From Methylobacterium terricola (lineage in GTDB: Bacteria; Pseudomonadota; Alphaproteobacteria; Rhizobiales; Beijerinckiaceae), in assembly GCF_006151805.1 (NCBI RefSeq), contig NZ_VDDA01000024.1, forward strand, positions 1-64,000: a stretch of 64,000 bases of DNA. Direction: 5' to 3'. Under the pieces are notes generated by a model. That model made no database searches and was not told where the DNA came from. It saw only the letters and a list, made by a program, of their open reading frames with translations. A program made the position numbers and the translations under genes. Within the stretch, counting starts at the first letter, position 1. Every line of letters begins with the position of its first letter. This document shows, piece after piece, positions 24,460-33,214 of the stretch.

Positions 24460-25695
24460 GTGGAAATAGGTCCGGAACACTCCGCCTCGGCGGATCGGGA
24501 CGCCCTGGCGCTCCATCTCTGCGCGCCGCTCGCGCTCGGCGGCGCCGGACCGGTCGTCGCGATCAAGGACGTGATCGATGTCGCCGGCCATCCGACCCGG
24601 GCGGGATCCCGCGCCTTGGCGGATTCCGCGCCGGCCGCCCGTCACGCGGCGGTGGTCGAGGCGCTGCTGGCCGCCGATTGCCGGATCGTCGGCAAGCTGC
24701 GGATGCATGAGCTCGCCTTCGGGGTGACCGGCATCAACGCCTGGGCCGGCACGCCGCCGAACCCGGATTTCCCGGATTGCGTGCCGGGGGGATCGTCGAG
24801 CGGATCCGCGACCGTCGTGGCCGCCGGCCTGGTCGATTTCTCCCTCGGCACCGACACGGGCGGGTCGATCCGCATCCCGGCGGCCTGCTGCGGGGTGGTC
24901 GGCCTCAAGCCTAGCTTCGGCCGCCTGAGCCGCCGGGGCCTGACGCCGGCGGAGAGTTCCCTCGATTGCGTCGGGCCGCTCGGCCGCAGCGTCGCCGCCA
25001 TCATCCAGGCCATGGCGATCCTCGATCCGACCTTCGTGCCCGCCGCGGCGCCGGCGCGCCTGCGCCTCGGCTGGGTGGAGGGCGGGGCGAGCCCGCCGGT
25101 CGCCGCGCAGGTCCGCTCCGCTTTCGATTCTTGCCTCGATTCTTGCCTCGATTCCTGCGGGGCGGAGATCGTGCCGGTGTCGCTGCCGGGCCTCGAGGCC
25201 GCCTACGAGGCCGGCCTGACGATCATGAACGCCGAGATGGCCCGGAGCTTCGGGCATCTGCTCGAATCCGGCCGGCTCGGCCCCGACATCGAGACGCGCC
25301 TGCGCCACTCCCTGTCCATCCAGCCGGAGCAGGTCGCTGCGGCGGAAGCGGTCAGGCTCCGCTTCCGCGCCGAGGTCGACCGCGCGCTCGCAGGCTGCGA
25401 CGCTCTCGCGCTCCCGACCCTGCCCGACCTGCCGCTCACCCTCGACCGCGCCGACGACGCGAAGGCTGCGCGCGAGAGCACCCGCCTCGTCCGTCCGTTC
25501 AACCTGAGCGGTCACCCCGCCCTGTCCCTCCCGGTTCGCGGCGCGGCCGCCGGTCCGGTCGGCCTTCAGCTGGTCGGTCCGACGAATGGCGATGCGGATC
25601 TCTGCGCCGTCGCGGCGCGGATCGAGGCCGCCCTTCGCGATGCGCAGGCCGGGTCGGAGCCTTGCCGGATCAGAGCCTCGAGGAGGGGAGAGTGA
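24460..25695 (+). CDS. iacH: Amidase signature-family hydrolase, IacH-like
   Basis: 411 aa. The Ser-cisSer-Lys triad is present: Lys in VVAIKDVIDVAGHPT, Ser in PGGSSSGSATVV and the nucleophile Ser in GTDTGGSIRIPAACCGVVGLKPSFGR. In characterised iac clusters an amidase (IacH) accompanies the indole-3-acetate monooxygenase set, which is the context here. GTG 24460 has GGAGGCAGG upstream. The stop overlaps the next GTG. An in-frame triplicated 12-bp unit occurs at 25124-25159. The gene name rests on neighbourhood rather than sequence alone. Confidence 0.75.
   Translation: MEIGPEHSASADRDALALHLCAPLALGGAGPVVAIKDVIDVAGHPTRAGSRALADSAPAARHAAVVEALLAADCRIVGKLRMHELAFGVTGINAWAGTPPNPDFPDCVPGGSSSGSATVVAAGLVDFSLGTDTGGSIRIPAACCGVVGLKPSFGRLSRRGLTPAESSLDCVGPLGRSVAAIIQAMAILDPTFVPAAAPARLRLGWVEGGASPPVAAQVRSAFDSCLDSCLDSCGAEIVPVSLPGLEAAYEAGLTIMNAEMARSFGHLLESGRLGPDIETRLRHSLSIQPEQVAAAEAVRLRFRAEVDRALAGCDALALPTLPDLPLTLDRADDAKAARESTRLVRPFNLSGHPALSLPVRGAAAGPVGLQLVGPTNGDADLCAVAARIEAALRDAQAGSEPCRIRASRRGE
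25124..25159 (+). repeat. In-frame 12-bp tandem repeat in the amidase gene
   Basis: Two exact copies of TCGATTCTTGCC and a third diverged copy (TCGATTCCTGCG) encode the repeated peptide FDSC-LDSC-LDSC. The period is a multiple of three, so unit gain or loss keeps the frame. The local GC is lower than in the flanks. Confidence 0.9.
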
Positions 25696-26876
25696 CCTAC
25701 GCCTTCGACACGGCGCGGCTGCCCGCCATGCCACTCGGCACCGCACCCCCGGGGCGGTTCGAGGCCGGCCTGCCGGATCTGGTGCGCGTGCTCGCCGAGC
25801 GGCGCGAGGAGTTCATGGCCGCCCGCCAGATCGCTCCCGACGTGATCGAGCGTCTGAAGGCGCTCGGCCTCTACCGGGCGATGGTCGCGCGCCGCTTCGG
25901 GGGCGACGAACGGAGCCCGGCCGAGTTCTGCCGGATGATCGAGGCCATCGCCGAGGCCGACGGCTCCGCCGGCTGGGTCGCGAGCTTCGGCGTCTCGGCC
26001 ACCTACCTGGCGGCCCTGCCCGAGCCAACCCTCGAGACCCTCTACGCCGACGGCCCCGACATCGTCTTCGCCGGAGGCTTGTTCCCGCTCCAGCCGGCCC
26101 GCAAGGTCGAGGGCGGCTTCGTCGTGAACGGGCGCTGGAAGTTCGGCAGCGGCGCGACCGGTGCCACTCATATCGGCGTCGGCATCACCGTCGAGGGCGA
26201 CACGACCGGCGGCCTGCCGCGGGTCGCGGTGATGCCGGCCGCCCAGGTCGAGATCGTCCCGGACTGGGACGTGGTCGGCCTGCAGGGGACCGGCAGCCAC
26301 GATCTCGTCGTCCGGGACGTGTTCGTGCCCGAGGACTGGACGCTGATCCGCGGCGGCGCCCCCTCCGTCGACGCTGCGGTCTACCGCTACCCGACCATGG
26401 CCTTCGCCGCCCAGGTGCTGGCGGTGGTGGGCTTGGGGATCGCCCGCTCGGCGCTGAGCGAGGTCGCCGCGATGGCGGGGGGCCGGGCCTCGCTCACCGG
26501 AGCCCCGCGCATGGCCGACCGCGCCCACGTCCAGATCGAGGTCGCCAAGGCCGAGGCGGCCCTGCGCTCCGCCCGGGCCTTCTTCTACGAGGCGACCGAG
26601 GCGGCCTGGCAGACCGTGCTCGCGGGTGACCGCCCCTCGAACGAGGCGGTCGCGACCTTGCGCCTCGCGGCGACCCATGCGGCCCGCACGGGGGCGGACG
26701 AATCGCGGGCCGCCTTCGCGCTGGCGGGAACGACCGCGATCTACAACGGCCACCGCCTGTCGCGGGCGCTCTGCGACAGCCTCGTCGTGGCTCAGCACGC
26801 CTTCCTCGGCGAGGGCACCCTGATGAGCGCCGGCCGCGTCCTGCTCGGCCTGCCGACCACGCCCGGTTTCCCGTGA
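25692..26876 (+). CDS. iacA: Flavin-dependent monooxygenase of acyl-CoA dehydrogenase fold, IacA-like (indole-3-acetate monooxygenase)
   Basis: 394 aa with the acyl-CoA-dehydrogenase fold used by two-component monooxygenases (HpaB/HsaA/IacA group). Visible blocks are LKALGLYRAMVARRFGGDERSPAEFCR, ADGSAGWVASFGVSATYLAALP and KVEGGFVVNGRWKFGSGATGA, plus helical C-terminal repeats. From memory of the family, these blocks resemble IacA, which hydroxylates the indole ring of IAA using reduced flavin from IacG. A flavin reductase is encoded at 31840. GTG 25692 overlaps the amidase stop. It could instead act on another arylacetate or indole. Confidence 0.75.
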   Translation: MTYAFDTARLPAMPLGTAPPGRFEAGLPDLVRVLAERREEFMAARQIAPDVIERLKALGLYRAMVARRFGGDERSPAEFCRMIEAIAEADGSAGWVASFGVSATYLAALPEPTLETLYADGPDIVFAGGLFPLQPARKVEGGFVVNGRWKFGSGATGATHIGVGITVEGDTTGGLPRVAVMPAAQVEIVPDWDVVGLQGTGSHDLVVRDVFVPEDWTLIRGGAPSVDAAVYRYPTMAFAAQVLAVVGLGIARSALSEVAAMAGGRASLTGAPRMADRAHVQIEVAKAEAALRSARAFFYEATEAAWQTVLAGDRPSNEAVATLRLAATHAARTGADESRAAFALAGTTAIYNGHRLSRALCDSLVVAQHAFLGEGTLMSAGRVLLGLPTTPGFP

Positions 26877-26911
26877 CCCTCCCGCCCCGCCCCCGCTGAG
26901 GATCAACGACG

Positions 26912-28183
26912 ATGACTGTCGCCTTTCCCGTCACGCCGGTGCTCGATGCCGGCGCCCTGGTCGGTGAGGACCGGGCCGGTTCCACGCTCTACACGGATCC
27001 CGCCCTCTTCGCGGCCGAGATGAGCCGGATCTTCGAGAACACCTGGGTCTGGGTCGCGCATGCGAGCGAGATCCCGAAGGGCGGCGACTTCAAGATGGCC
27101 CAGGTCGGCCTTCAGCCGGTGATCGTGGTGCGCGACCGCAAGGGGGTGGTCCACGTCCACGTCAACCGGTGCCGCCACCGGGCCGCGACCCTGTGCGAGG
27201 TCCGTAAGGGCAAGACCAACAGCTTCGTCTGCCCCTATCACGGATGGGCTTACGCCCTCGACGGCTCCCTGCGCGGCGTTCCCTATGAGAAGGGCTACGA
27301 CGACAGCCTGAACAAGGCCGAGTTCCCCCTCCTGTCGCTCCGCGTCGAGGAGTATCACGGCCTCATCTTCGCGACCTTCTCCCGCGAGATCCAACCGCTC
27401 TCCGATTTTCTCGGCCCGGCGAAGACGTGGATCGACCTGTTCATGAAGCAGGGCGCCGGCTTCCCGATCAAGACGATGGGCGAGCACAAATTCCGTTTCC
27501 CCGGCAACTGGAAGATCCAGCTGGAGAACACCACCGACGCCTACCACTTTCCGCTCGTCCACAAGTCGTTCCTGTCGGCCGCCGACCGGGAGACCGAGGA
27601 TTCGTGGGACATCATGAACAAGGGCGGCTTCGTCGAGGATCTCGGCAACGGCCACAGCGTCATGGTGATGATGCCGGAACTCGTCGATCTCGAGGAGAAC
27701 CTGGACGCGCCGATCCCCGAGAAGTTCGCGGCCCTGGCCGAGGAGCTTCGGCAGAGCCATCCCGAGGAGCAGGTGCGCCGGATCGTCCGCGCGGTCGGCG
27801 GGTGCGGCTTCAACCTGAACCTGTTTCCCAATCTCGGCTGCTCGGCCGCCTTCTTCCGCGTCCTGCAACCGATCGCGGTCGACGAGACGGAGGTTCGCCA
27901 CGCCGCCCTCGGCATGGAGGGCGGACCCGCGGCGGCGAACCGCGCGCGCCTGCGCATCCACGAGTTCTTCCAGGGGCCGATGGGCTTCGGCAGCCCGGAC
28001 GATGCCGAGGTCTGGGACCGCGTCCAGCACGGCGCCCAAGGGGCCGCCGGCATGCCGATCATGCTGCATCGCGGCCTCAGCCACGAGGAGGTCGGGGCTG
28101 AGGGCCGCAAGCGCAGCGACGTCAGCGCCGAGACCGGCATGCGCGCCGCCTACGCCCAGTGGAAGCGGATGATGGAGGCCTGA
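26912..28183 (+). CDS. iacC: Rieske ring-hydroxylating dioxygenase alpha subunit, IacC-like
   Basis: 423 aa. Rieske [2Fe-2S] ligands in CRHRAATLC...FVCPYHGWAY (Cys-X-His ... Cys-X2-His, about residues 88-111). Mononuclear iron site in ENTTDAYHFPLVHKSF (Asp plus two His). It inserts O2 into an aromatic or oxindole ring with electrons from the reductase at 29553 and pairs with the beta subunit directly downstream. ATG 26912 follows a GAGGATC sequence. The order monooxygenase-alpha-beta-SDR-reductase matches iacA-C-D-E-F. Confidence 0.85.
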   Translation: MTVAFPVTPVLDAGALVGEDRAGSTLYTDPALFAAEMSRIFENTWVWVAHASEIPKGGDFKMAQVGLQPVIVVRDRKGVVHVHVNRCRHRAATLCEVRKGKTNSFVCPYHGWAYALDGSLRGVPYEKGYDDSLNKAEFPLLSLRVEEYHGLIFATFSREIQPLSDFLGPAKTWIDLFMKQGAGFPIKTMGEHKFRFPGNWKIQLENTTDAYHFPLVHKSFLSAADRETEDSWDIMNKGGFVEDLGNGHSVMVMMPELVDLEENLDAPIPEKFAALAEELRQSHPEEQVRRIVRAVGGCGFNLNLFPNLGCSAAFFRVLQPIAVDETEVRHAALGMEGGPAAANRARLRIHEFFQGPMGFGSPDDAEVWDRVQHGAQGAAGMPIMLHRGLSHEEVGAEGRKRSDVSAETGMRAAYAQWKRMMEA

Positions 28184-28187
28184 CGCC

Positions 28188-28679
28188 ATGGATGCGACCA
28201 CCCGGACCGCCATCTCGCTCCAGGACGCCATGGAGGTCGCCTGGCTCGAGGCCGACCTTCTCGACAGTGCCGATTACGATCCGTGGCTCGCGCTGTGGAC
28301 ACCGGATGCGATCTACGTCGTGCCGGCGGAGCCCGCGGGCGACGACTTCGAGAACACCCTCAACATCGCCTACGACGACGCCGCGATGCGCGCCAAGCGG
28401 GTCGAGCGCCTGCGCAGCGGCCAGTCCGTCTCGGCCTCGCCGGTGGCGCGGACGGTCCGCCTGCTCTCGCGCTTCCGCATCCTGTCCTCGGAGGCAGGGC
28501 GGTGCGAGCTGCGCTGCGCGCAGATCCTCACGGAGTATCGGCGCGAACGCGAACGGATGCACACGGCCGACATCACCTTCGTGCTGGTGCGGACGCCGGA
28601 CGGCCTGCGCATCGCCCGGAAGGTCGTGCGCCTCATCAACGCGTCCGACGCGATCACCGGCGTGAGCTACATCCTGTGA
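28188..28679 (+). CDS. iacD: Ring-hydroxylating dioxygenase beta subunit, IacD-like
   Basis: 163 aa, the usual beta-subunit size, with an NTF2-like alpha+beta barrel. Typical segments are EADLLDSADYDPWLALWTPDAIYVVP, SPVARTVRLLSRFRIL and IARKVVRLINASDAITGVSYIL. It stabilises the alpha3beta3 hexamer and carries no cofactor. It lies 4 bp after the alpha-subunit stop. Confidence 0.85.
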   Translation: MDATTRTAISLQDAMEVAWLEADLLDSADYDPWLALWTPDAIYVVPAEPAGDDFENTLNIAYDDAAMRAKRVERLRSGQSVSASPVARTVRLLSRFRILSSEAGRCELRCAQILTEYRRERERMHTADITFVLVRTPDGLRIARKVVRLINASDAITGVSYIL

Positions 28680-29431
28680 GCGCGGCCGTTCAACGCTCCG
28701 TCGCCCTGGTGACCGGGGCCGGGAACGGTCTCGGCGCGGTGGTGGCCGGGTGCCTGCACCGGGCCGGCTACGCGGTCGCCCTCGCGGATCTCGATCTCGA
28801 CGCCGCACGGGAGACCGCCTCCCGCCTCGATCCCTCGGGGGACACCGCCCACCCGCTGCGGCTCGACGTGCGCCTCAAGGGCGATTTCGAGCAGGCCTGC
28901 ACCGACCTCGCGTCGCGCTGGGGCGGTGTCGAGGTCCTGGTGAACAACGCCGCCCTGACCGCCGCCCGGCCGGTCATGGACATCACCGGGGACGAATTCG
29001 ATGCGGTGATCGCCGTGAACCTGCGCGGCACCTTCTTCGGCTGCCAGGTCTTCGGCGCCCATTTCCGCGATCGCGGCTACGGGCGGATCATCAACCTCGC
29101 CTCGCTGGCCGGCCAGAACGGCGGCACCGCCACCGGCGCGCATTATGCCGCCTCGAAGGGGGCGATCGTCACCCTGACCAAGGTCTTCGCCCGCGACCTC
29201 GGACCCCACGGGGTGACGGTCAACGCGGTCGCGCCCGGGCCGCTGGACCTGCCGGTGGTGCACCGGACCGTCCCGCCGGAGCGGCTCGCCGAGCTGAAGA
29301 AGGCGATCCCGGTCGGCGACATCGGCGATCCCGGCTTCGTCGGCGAGATGATCGTCCAGCTCGCCTCGCCGCGGGCGGCCTTCGCCAACGGGGCGACGAT
29401 CGACCTGAATGGCGGCCTGTTCATGCGCTGA
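28676..29431 (+). CDS. iacE: SDR-family oxidoreductase, IacE-like
   Basis: 251 aa: TGAGNGLG cofactor motif, NNAA at about residue 91, catalytic Ser in NLASLAG, YAASK, and the closing GATIDLNGGLFMR. Asp in ALADLDLD suggests NAD use. In iac pathways IacE is an SDR acting on the monooxygenase product, and the position between the dioxygenase beta subunit and the reductase is the same here. GTG 28676 overlaps the previous stop by 4 bp. Confidence 0.8.
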   Translation: MSAAVQRSVALVTGAGNGLGAVVAGCLHRAGYAVALADLDLDAARETASRLDPSGDTAHPLRLDVRLKGDFEQACTDLASRWGGVEVLVNNAALTAARPVMDITGDEFDAVIAVNLRGTFFGCQVFGAHFRDRGYGRIINLASLAGQNGGTATGAHYAASKGAIVTLTKVFARDLGPHGVTVNAVAPGPLDLPVVHRTVPPERLAELKKAIPVGDIGDPGFVGEMIVQLASPRAAFANGATIDLNGGLFMR

Positions 29432-29552
29432 GGCCGGGCCACCCGGGCGAAGCGGAGCCGCGCCATGCATCTCCGCTGAGGTTCTTGTTGTCGCGTCATT
29501 GTTTCGCCGAACCGATGACCGCTTCGGCGGATGATGCTGAGGAGCTTTCGTC

Positions 29553-30500
29553 GTGACCCAGGACGTCATGAACCTTCGCATCGTCCGCAGGGAGACGCAG
29601 GCGGACGTCGTCATCATCGATCTCGCGGATCCGGGCGGCGCCGATCTGCCGGCCTACGAGGCGGGGGCGCATGTCGATGTCCATGTCGGGACCGGTCTCG
29701 TCCGGCAGTATTCCCTGGCAGGCAACCCGGCCGAGCGCCGGCGCTACCGGCTCGGCATCCTGCTGGATCCGGCCTCGCGCGGCGGTTCGGCGGCCATCCA
29801 CCGCACCTTCCGGGTCGGCGAGAGCGTCCTGGTCGGCCGGCCGCGCAACCATTTCCCGCTGGTGCTGGAGGCGGCGCACACGGTGCTGATCGGCGGCGGC
29901 ATCGGCATCACGCCGCTTCTGTCGATGGCGCACGCGCTCCTCGCCGCCGGGCGTTCGTTCGAGCTGCATTACTGCGCCCGCGACCGGGCCCGGGCCGCCT
30001 TCCTGACCGAGTTGGCCGAACCCGCCTTCGCCGCGCGGACGCATCTCCATGTCGACGACGGCCCGGCCGACCGGCGTCTCGATCTGGCCAGCCTGTCTCC
30101 CGTCGCGCCCGGAACCCATCTCTACGTCTGCGGCCCGACCGGCTTCATGGATTGGGTGGTCGCCGGAGCCCGCCGGGCCGGTTTCGCCGAGGACCGGCTT
30201 CATCGCGAGGATTTCAAGGCCGAGATCGACGCGACCGGCGACGCCTTCGAGGTGGTGGTCGGCGACAGGACCGTCACGGTTCCGAGCGGCCTGTCGATCG
30301 TGAAGGCACTCGCCGAGGCCGGCATCACGGTCGAGGTCTCGTGCGAGAACGGCGTCTGCGGGACCTGCCTCTGCACCGTCCTCGACGGCATCCCTGACCA
30401 CCGCGACACGTACCTGACCGACGAGGAGAAGCAAGCCAACGACCAGATGCTGCTCTGCTGCTCGCGCGCGAAGACGCCGCAGCTGGTCATCGAGCTCTGA
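29553..30500 (+). CDS. iacF: Phthalate-dioxygenase-reductase/VanB-type ferredoxin reductase, IacF-like
   Basis: 315 aa. FMN/FAD-binding part with RQYSLAGNP, NAD-binding part with LIGGGIGITPLLSMAHALL and LYVCGPTGFMDWV, and C-terminal plant-type [2Fe-2S] ligands in CENGVCGTCLC...CC. It passes electrons from NAD(P)H to the Rieske oxygenase at 26912. GTG 29553 follows CTGAGGAG. The 121-bp gap before it is the largest inside the cluster core and may hold a secondary promoter. Confidence 0.83.
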   Translation: MTQDVMNLRIVRRETQADVVIIDLADPGGADLPAYEAGAHVDVHVGTGLVRQYSLAGNPAERRRYRLGILLDPASRGGSAAIHRTFRVGESVLVGRPRNHFPLVLEAAHTVLIGGGIGITPLLSMAHALLAAGRSFELHYCARDRARAAFLTELAEPAFAARTHLHVDDGPADRRLDLASLSPVAPGTHLYVCGPTGFMDWVVAGARRAGFAEDRLHREDFKAEIDATGDAFEVVVGDRTVTVPSGLSIVKALAEAGITVEVSCENGVCGTCLCTVLDGIPDHRDTYLTDEEKQANDQMLLCCSRAKTPQLVIEL

Positions 30501-30528
30501 TTGAGCCCGCGACGGAAGGATGCACCCC

Positions 30529-31095
30529 ATGACTATCGATGATCTTCCGGCACGGCTGGCCGAGCTGTCGCAGCGCGTCGCCGTCCTGGAGGCCGAGGCC
30601 GAGATCCGGCGCATCCAGGCCCGCTACATGTTCCTCTGCGACACGCCCTGCCCGGAATTCGGCGTCGACGACGACGAGGAGCGCATCGCGCGCATCATGG
30701 CGCTCTACGCGCCGGACGCGGTCTGGGAGGGCGTTGGGACCTATTACGACGGTCAGTTCGGCCGCGCGGTCGGCCACGACGCCATCCGGGCCCATTTCCG
30801 CAGCTTCTGGAGCGGGAAGCGCGATCCGGCGCTGGTGCTGAACGTCCATTACCTTACGTCGGAACAGATCCACGTGTCCGGCGACGAGGCCGACGGCCAG
30901 TGGGTGCATTGCCAGCCCTGGATCTTCTCCGACGGTTCGGCGCTCCTGCGCTCGAGCCGCCTCAACAACGCGTTCCGCCGCATCGACGGGGCGTGGAAGA
31001 TCACGCGGACACGAACCGAGAACGTCTTCGTGACGCCGCTTCCCACGGCGCACGGGGTCGTTCATCCGCAGATTTCCGTCCTGATGCGTCCCTGA
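30529..31095 (+). CDS. NTF2/SnoaL-like protein in the iac-like cluster
   Basis: 188 aa. A short N-terminal coiled-coil-like helix (LAELSQRVAVLEAEAEIRRIQARY) leads into a SnoaL/NTF2-like cone: IARIMALYAPDAVWEGVG, AIRAHFRSFW and GAWKITRTRTENVFV. Proteins of this fold act as cyclases, dehydratases or ligand binders. Published iac clusters contain two uncharacterised proteins, IacB and IacI; this may correspond to one of them, but I cannot say which. ATG 30529 has GGAAGG at good spacing; ATG 30520 lies too close to it. Confidence 0.75.
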   Translation: MTIDDLPARLAELSQRVAVLEAEAEIRRIQARYMFLCDTPCPEFGVDDDEERIARIMALYAPDAVWEGVGTYYDGQFGRAVGHDAIRAHFRSFWSGKRDPALVLNVHYLTSEQIHVSGDEADGQWVHCQPWIFSDGSALLRSSRLNNAFRRIDGAWKITRTRTENVFVTPLPTAHGVVHPQISVLMRP

Positions 31096-31173
31096 TCGTC
31101 CTGCCGGGCGCGGCACCGCGCCTGGCCGCCGCGGAGCGCCGCCCCTTCCTCCTCACGCCTTCGGAACCCGATC

Positions 31174-31581
31174 ATGACCGCCCCTCCCCTGCCTTTTCCC
31201 GCGCGCGCCGCCGCCGAGATCGACGCCCTGCACCGCCTGCTCCAGGCGTGGTTCCGGGCCGAGGGATCCGACGATCCCGCTCCCGTGCTCGCCCATTTCG
31301 ACGAGCGCTTCACCATGACGACGCCAGCCGGCGGCCTTCTCCCGTTCGAGACCTTCGCGCGCGCCTTTCCCGGTCTGCGCGGCACGCGGCCGGGCCTCGT
31401 CATGACGATCACCGATGTCGTGGTGCGGTTCACCGACACGCGCTCCGCCCTCGTCACCTACCGCGAGCGGCAGACCTTCGGCGAGGTGGACAACCTCCGC
31501 CGGTCGACCGCTCTTCTCCTCGATCGGCCGGATCGTGCGACACCCGTCTGGATGTCCCTGCACGAGACCATGGAAGCGTGA
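31174..31581 (+). CDS. Small NTF2-like (DUF4440-type) protein in the iac-like cluster
   Basis: 135 aa. The pattern EIDALHRLLQAWFRAEG, VLAHFDERFTMTTPAG, and a final beta-sheet with VTYRERQTF...WMSLHETME fits a stand-alone NTF2-like domain. The start ATG at 31174 is the first after a 78-bp gap. Enzymatic residues cannot be assigned. It may be a pathway cyclase or a carrier for a labile intermediate; the cluster location is the main clue. Confidence 0.7.
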   Translation: MTAPPLPFPARAAAEIDALHRLLQAWFRAEGSDDPAPVLAHFDERFTMTTPAGGLLPFETFARAFPGLRGTRPGLVMTITDVVVRFTDTRSALVTYRERQTFGEVDNLRRSTALLLDRPDRATPVWMSLHETMEA

Positions 31582-31600
31582 CGGACCGGGGGACCCGACG

Positions 31601-31810
31601 ATGCCGGACGCGGAAGCACAGATGTGGGGCTGCTATGCCTATCAGGACTTTCAGGTCCGCGTCGTCCAGAAGTGGGCCGATCCCTACGGCAGGCCGATGA
31701 TCCGGATCGCCGACATCACCGATCCGGAGCGGGCCATGGGTCTGGCGGAGGCGGATTTCATGCAGGTCGCCGTCCCGCTCCCGGCCCGGGACGATCCCGA
31801 CTTCGAGTGA
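31601..31810 (+). CDS. Short 69-aa protein of unknown function in the iac-like cluster
   Basis: 69 aa from ATG 31601 to TGA 31810, with GGGGGACC upstream. The sequence contains MWGCYAYQDFQVRVVQKW and ITDPERAMGLAEADFMQVAV, has high-GC codon use like its neighbours, and is acidic at the end (DDPDFE). It is tucked between two cluster genes with 19- and 29-bp gaps, so it is probably translated. I do not recognise the family. Confidence 0.6.
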   Translation: MPDAEAQMWGCYAYQDFQVRVVQKWADPYGRPMIRIADITDPERAMGLAEADFMQVAVPLPARDDPDFE

Positions 31811-31839
31811 CGTTCGGCCCCGCCGCCAGGAGCACTCCG

Positions 31840-32835
31840 ATGATCGATGAATCCAGCCCCGTCACGGCCTTCCAGAGGGACGCCGTGTCCACGCCCGTCT
31901 CCCCGGCGGAGTTCCGCGCCGGCATGCGCCAGCTCGCCGCCGCCGTGACCATCGCGACCACGCTCCACGGAGGCGCCCGGGCCGGCATGACGGCGACGGC
32001 GGTCATGTCGCTGACGGCGGAGCCGCCGCAGCTCGGCCTTGCGGTGAACCGCAGCAACGCCTCCTGCCCGGCGATCGCCGGCGCGGGCGTCTTCGCGGTG
32101 AACGTCCTCCGCCACGATCAGGCCGGCCTGGCGCGCCGGTTCGCCGGCGCCGACGGCGTGACGGGAGAGGAGCGCTTCACCGAGGGCCGCTGGGGCCGCC
32201 GCGCGACCGGCTCGCCGGTGCTCCTCGACGCCGCCGCCGCCTTCGACTGCCGCGTCGTGCAGGCGATCGACCTCAGCTCCCACGTCCTGTTCGTCGGGCA
32301 GGTGGAGGACGTCCTGGCGGTGCCGGCGGCGACCCCGCTCCTCTTCATGGACGGGACCTGGGCGAGTCTCGTCCGGGCCGATGATCACGACTTCCGCGCC
32401 TACGAGCAGGTGATCGGCCGGATCGACGCCGCGATCGACGCTGCCGTGGCGAAACGCGTCCCCCCGGCGCAGCAGCTCGACGACTTCATCCGACAGTTCT
32501 CGCAGATCAGCGCGCGTTCGCGCGGGATCGTGCGCGAGTTCTTCGACCGGGAGGCCGTCGCCCCGACGCAGAGCCTCGACGCCATCAACCGGCTCAAGCG
32601 GGGTGTCGAAGGCAAGCTCATGGGCCTTCTCGCCGACGGCACGACGTCGGGAGACTTCGACGTAGCCGATCCGGCGGTGGCCGCTCACGCGATCATCGGC
32701 CTGGTCAACTCCGCCCATCGCTGGCCGGAGACCGGTGACGCCACGGCGGCGGACGCCCTCGGCGGCCGTATCGGCGCGCTCGCGACCGGCATGGTGCTGC
32801 GGCGCGGCGGCCGGGAATGCGCGGACTCCGCCTGA
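31840..32835 (+). CDS. iacG: Flavin reductase with extra C-terminal TetR-C-like domain, IacG-like
   Basis: 331 aa. Residues about 20-180 are a flavin-reductase-like (FMN) domain: FRAGMRQLAAAVTIATT, GMTATAVMSLTAEPPQLGLAVNRSNASC and FAVNVLRHDQAGLARRF. It would supply reduced flavin to the IacA-like monooxygenase. Residues about 185-331 are all-helical and read like the ligand-binding half of TetR regulators (SRGIVREFFDREA; AAHAIIGLVNSAHRW), without any helix-turn-helix. Typical flavin reductases end near residue 170-180, so this is a fusion. AGGAGC lies just upstream of the ATG. Confidence 0.8.
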   Translation: MIDESSPVTAFQRDAVSTPVSPAEFRAGMRQLAAAVTIATTLHGGARAGMTATAVMSLTAEPPQLGLAVNRSNASCPAIAGAGVFAVNVLRHDQAGLARRFAGADGVTGEERFTEGRWGRRATGSPVLLDAAAAFDCRVVQAIDLSSHVLFVGQVEDVLAVPAATPLLFMDGTWASLVRADDHDFRAYEQVIGRIDAAIDAAVAKRVPPAQQLDDFIRQFSQISARSRGIVREFFDREAVAPTQSLDAINRLKRGVEGKLMGLLADGTTSGDFDVADPAVAAHAIIGLVNSAHRWPETGDATAADALGGRIGALATGMVLRRGGRECADSA

Positions 32836-33214
32836 AGACCGAGCGGAACACCAGCCGCCTCGGAGACGGGCAAGCGGCCGAACCGAAACCTCGACCATGA
32901 TCCTGAGCAGACGTGCGATGTTGGACCTGCCTGAACGGACTTCCGCGATGAATGGGACCCGGCGCCTCGTCCCGTCGCCCGTCGACGGCCCCCGGGCCTG
33001 CCCCCATGCCTGGCACCGGCGCGGCCTCTGGCGCCCCGCGGCCTGGGCAGGGGACGCGGTTGACACATCAATCGATTCAGACCTACGCCCACGTGAGGTC
33101 GCACGGGGCATCGGTCAGACGCAATACCCGGACAGGGTCGCCAAGCAGAACCGCCGTGCACGTGCCGCGTCGGGTATCGCGCCCCTACATCCCGGAGATG
33201 GTTGGGGAGCTGGA
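32836..33214. other. Intergenic region upstream of iacR-like gene with a candidate promoter
   Basis: 379 bp with no supported gene on either strand. TTGACA at 33060-33065 is a consensus -35 hexamer and is followed about 17 bp later by a weak -10 candidate; it points toward the MarR gene. The remainder is GC-rich and unstructured as far as I can see. Confidence 0.4.

Noticed and set aside
25124..25159. Possible CRISPR or regulatory repeat
   Set aside because: Only three contiguous 12-bp units in frame inside a coding region with no spacers. No CRISPR-like array was seen anywhere in the window.
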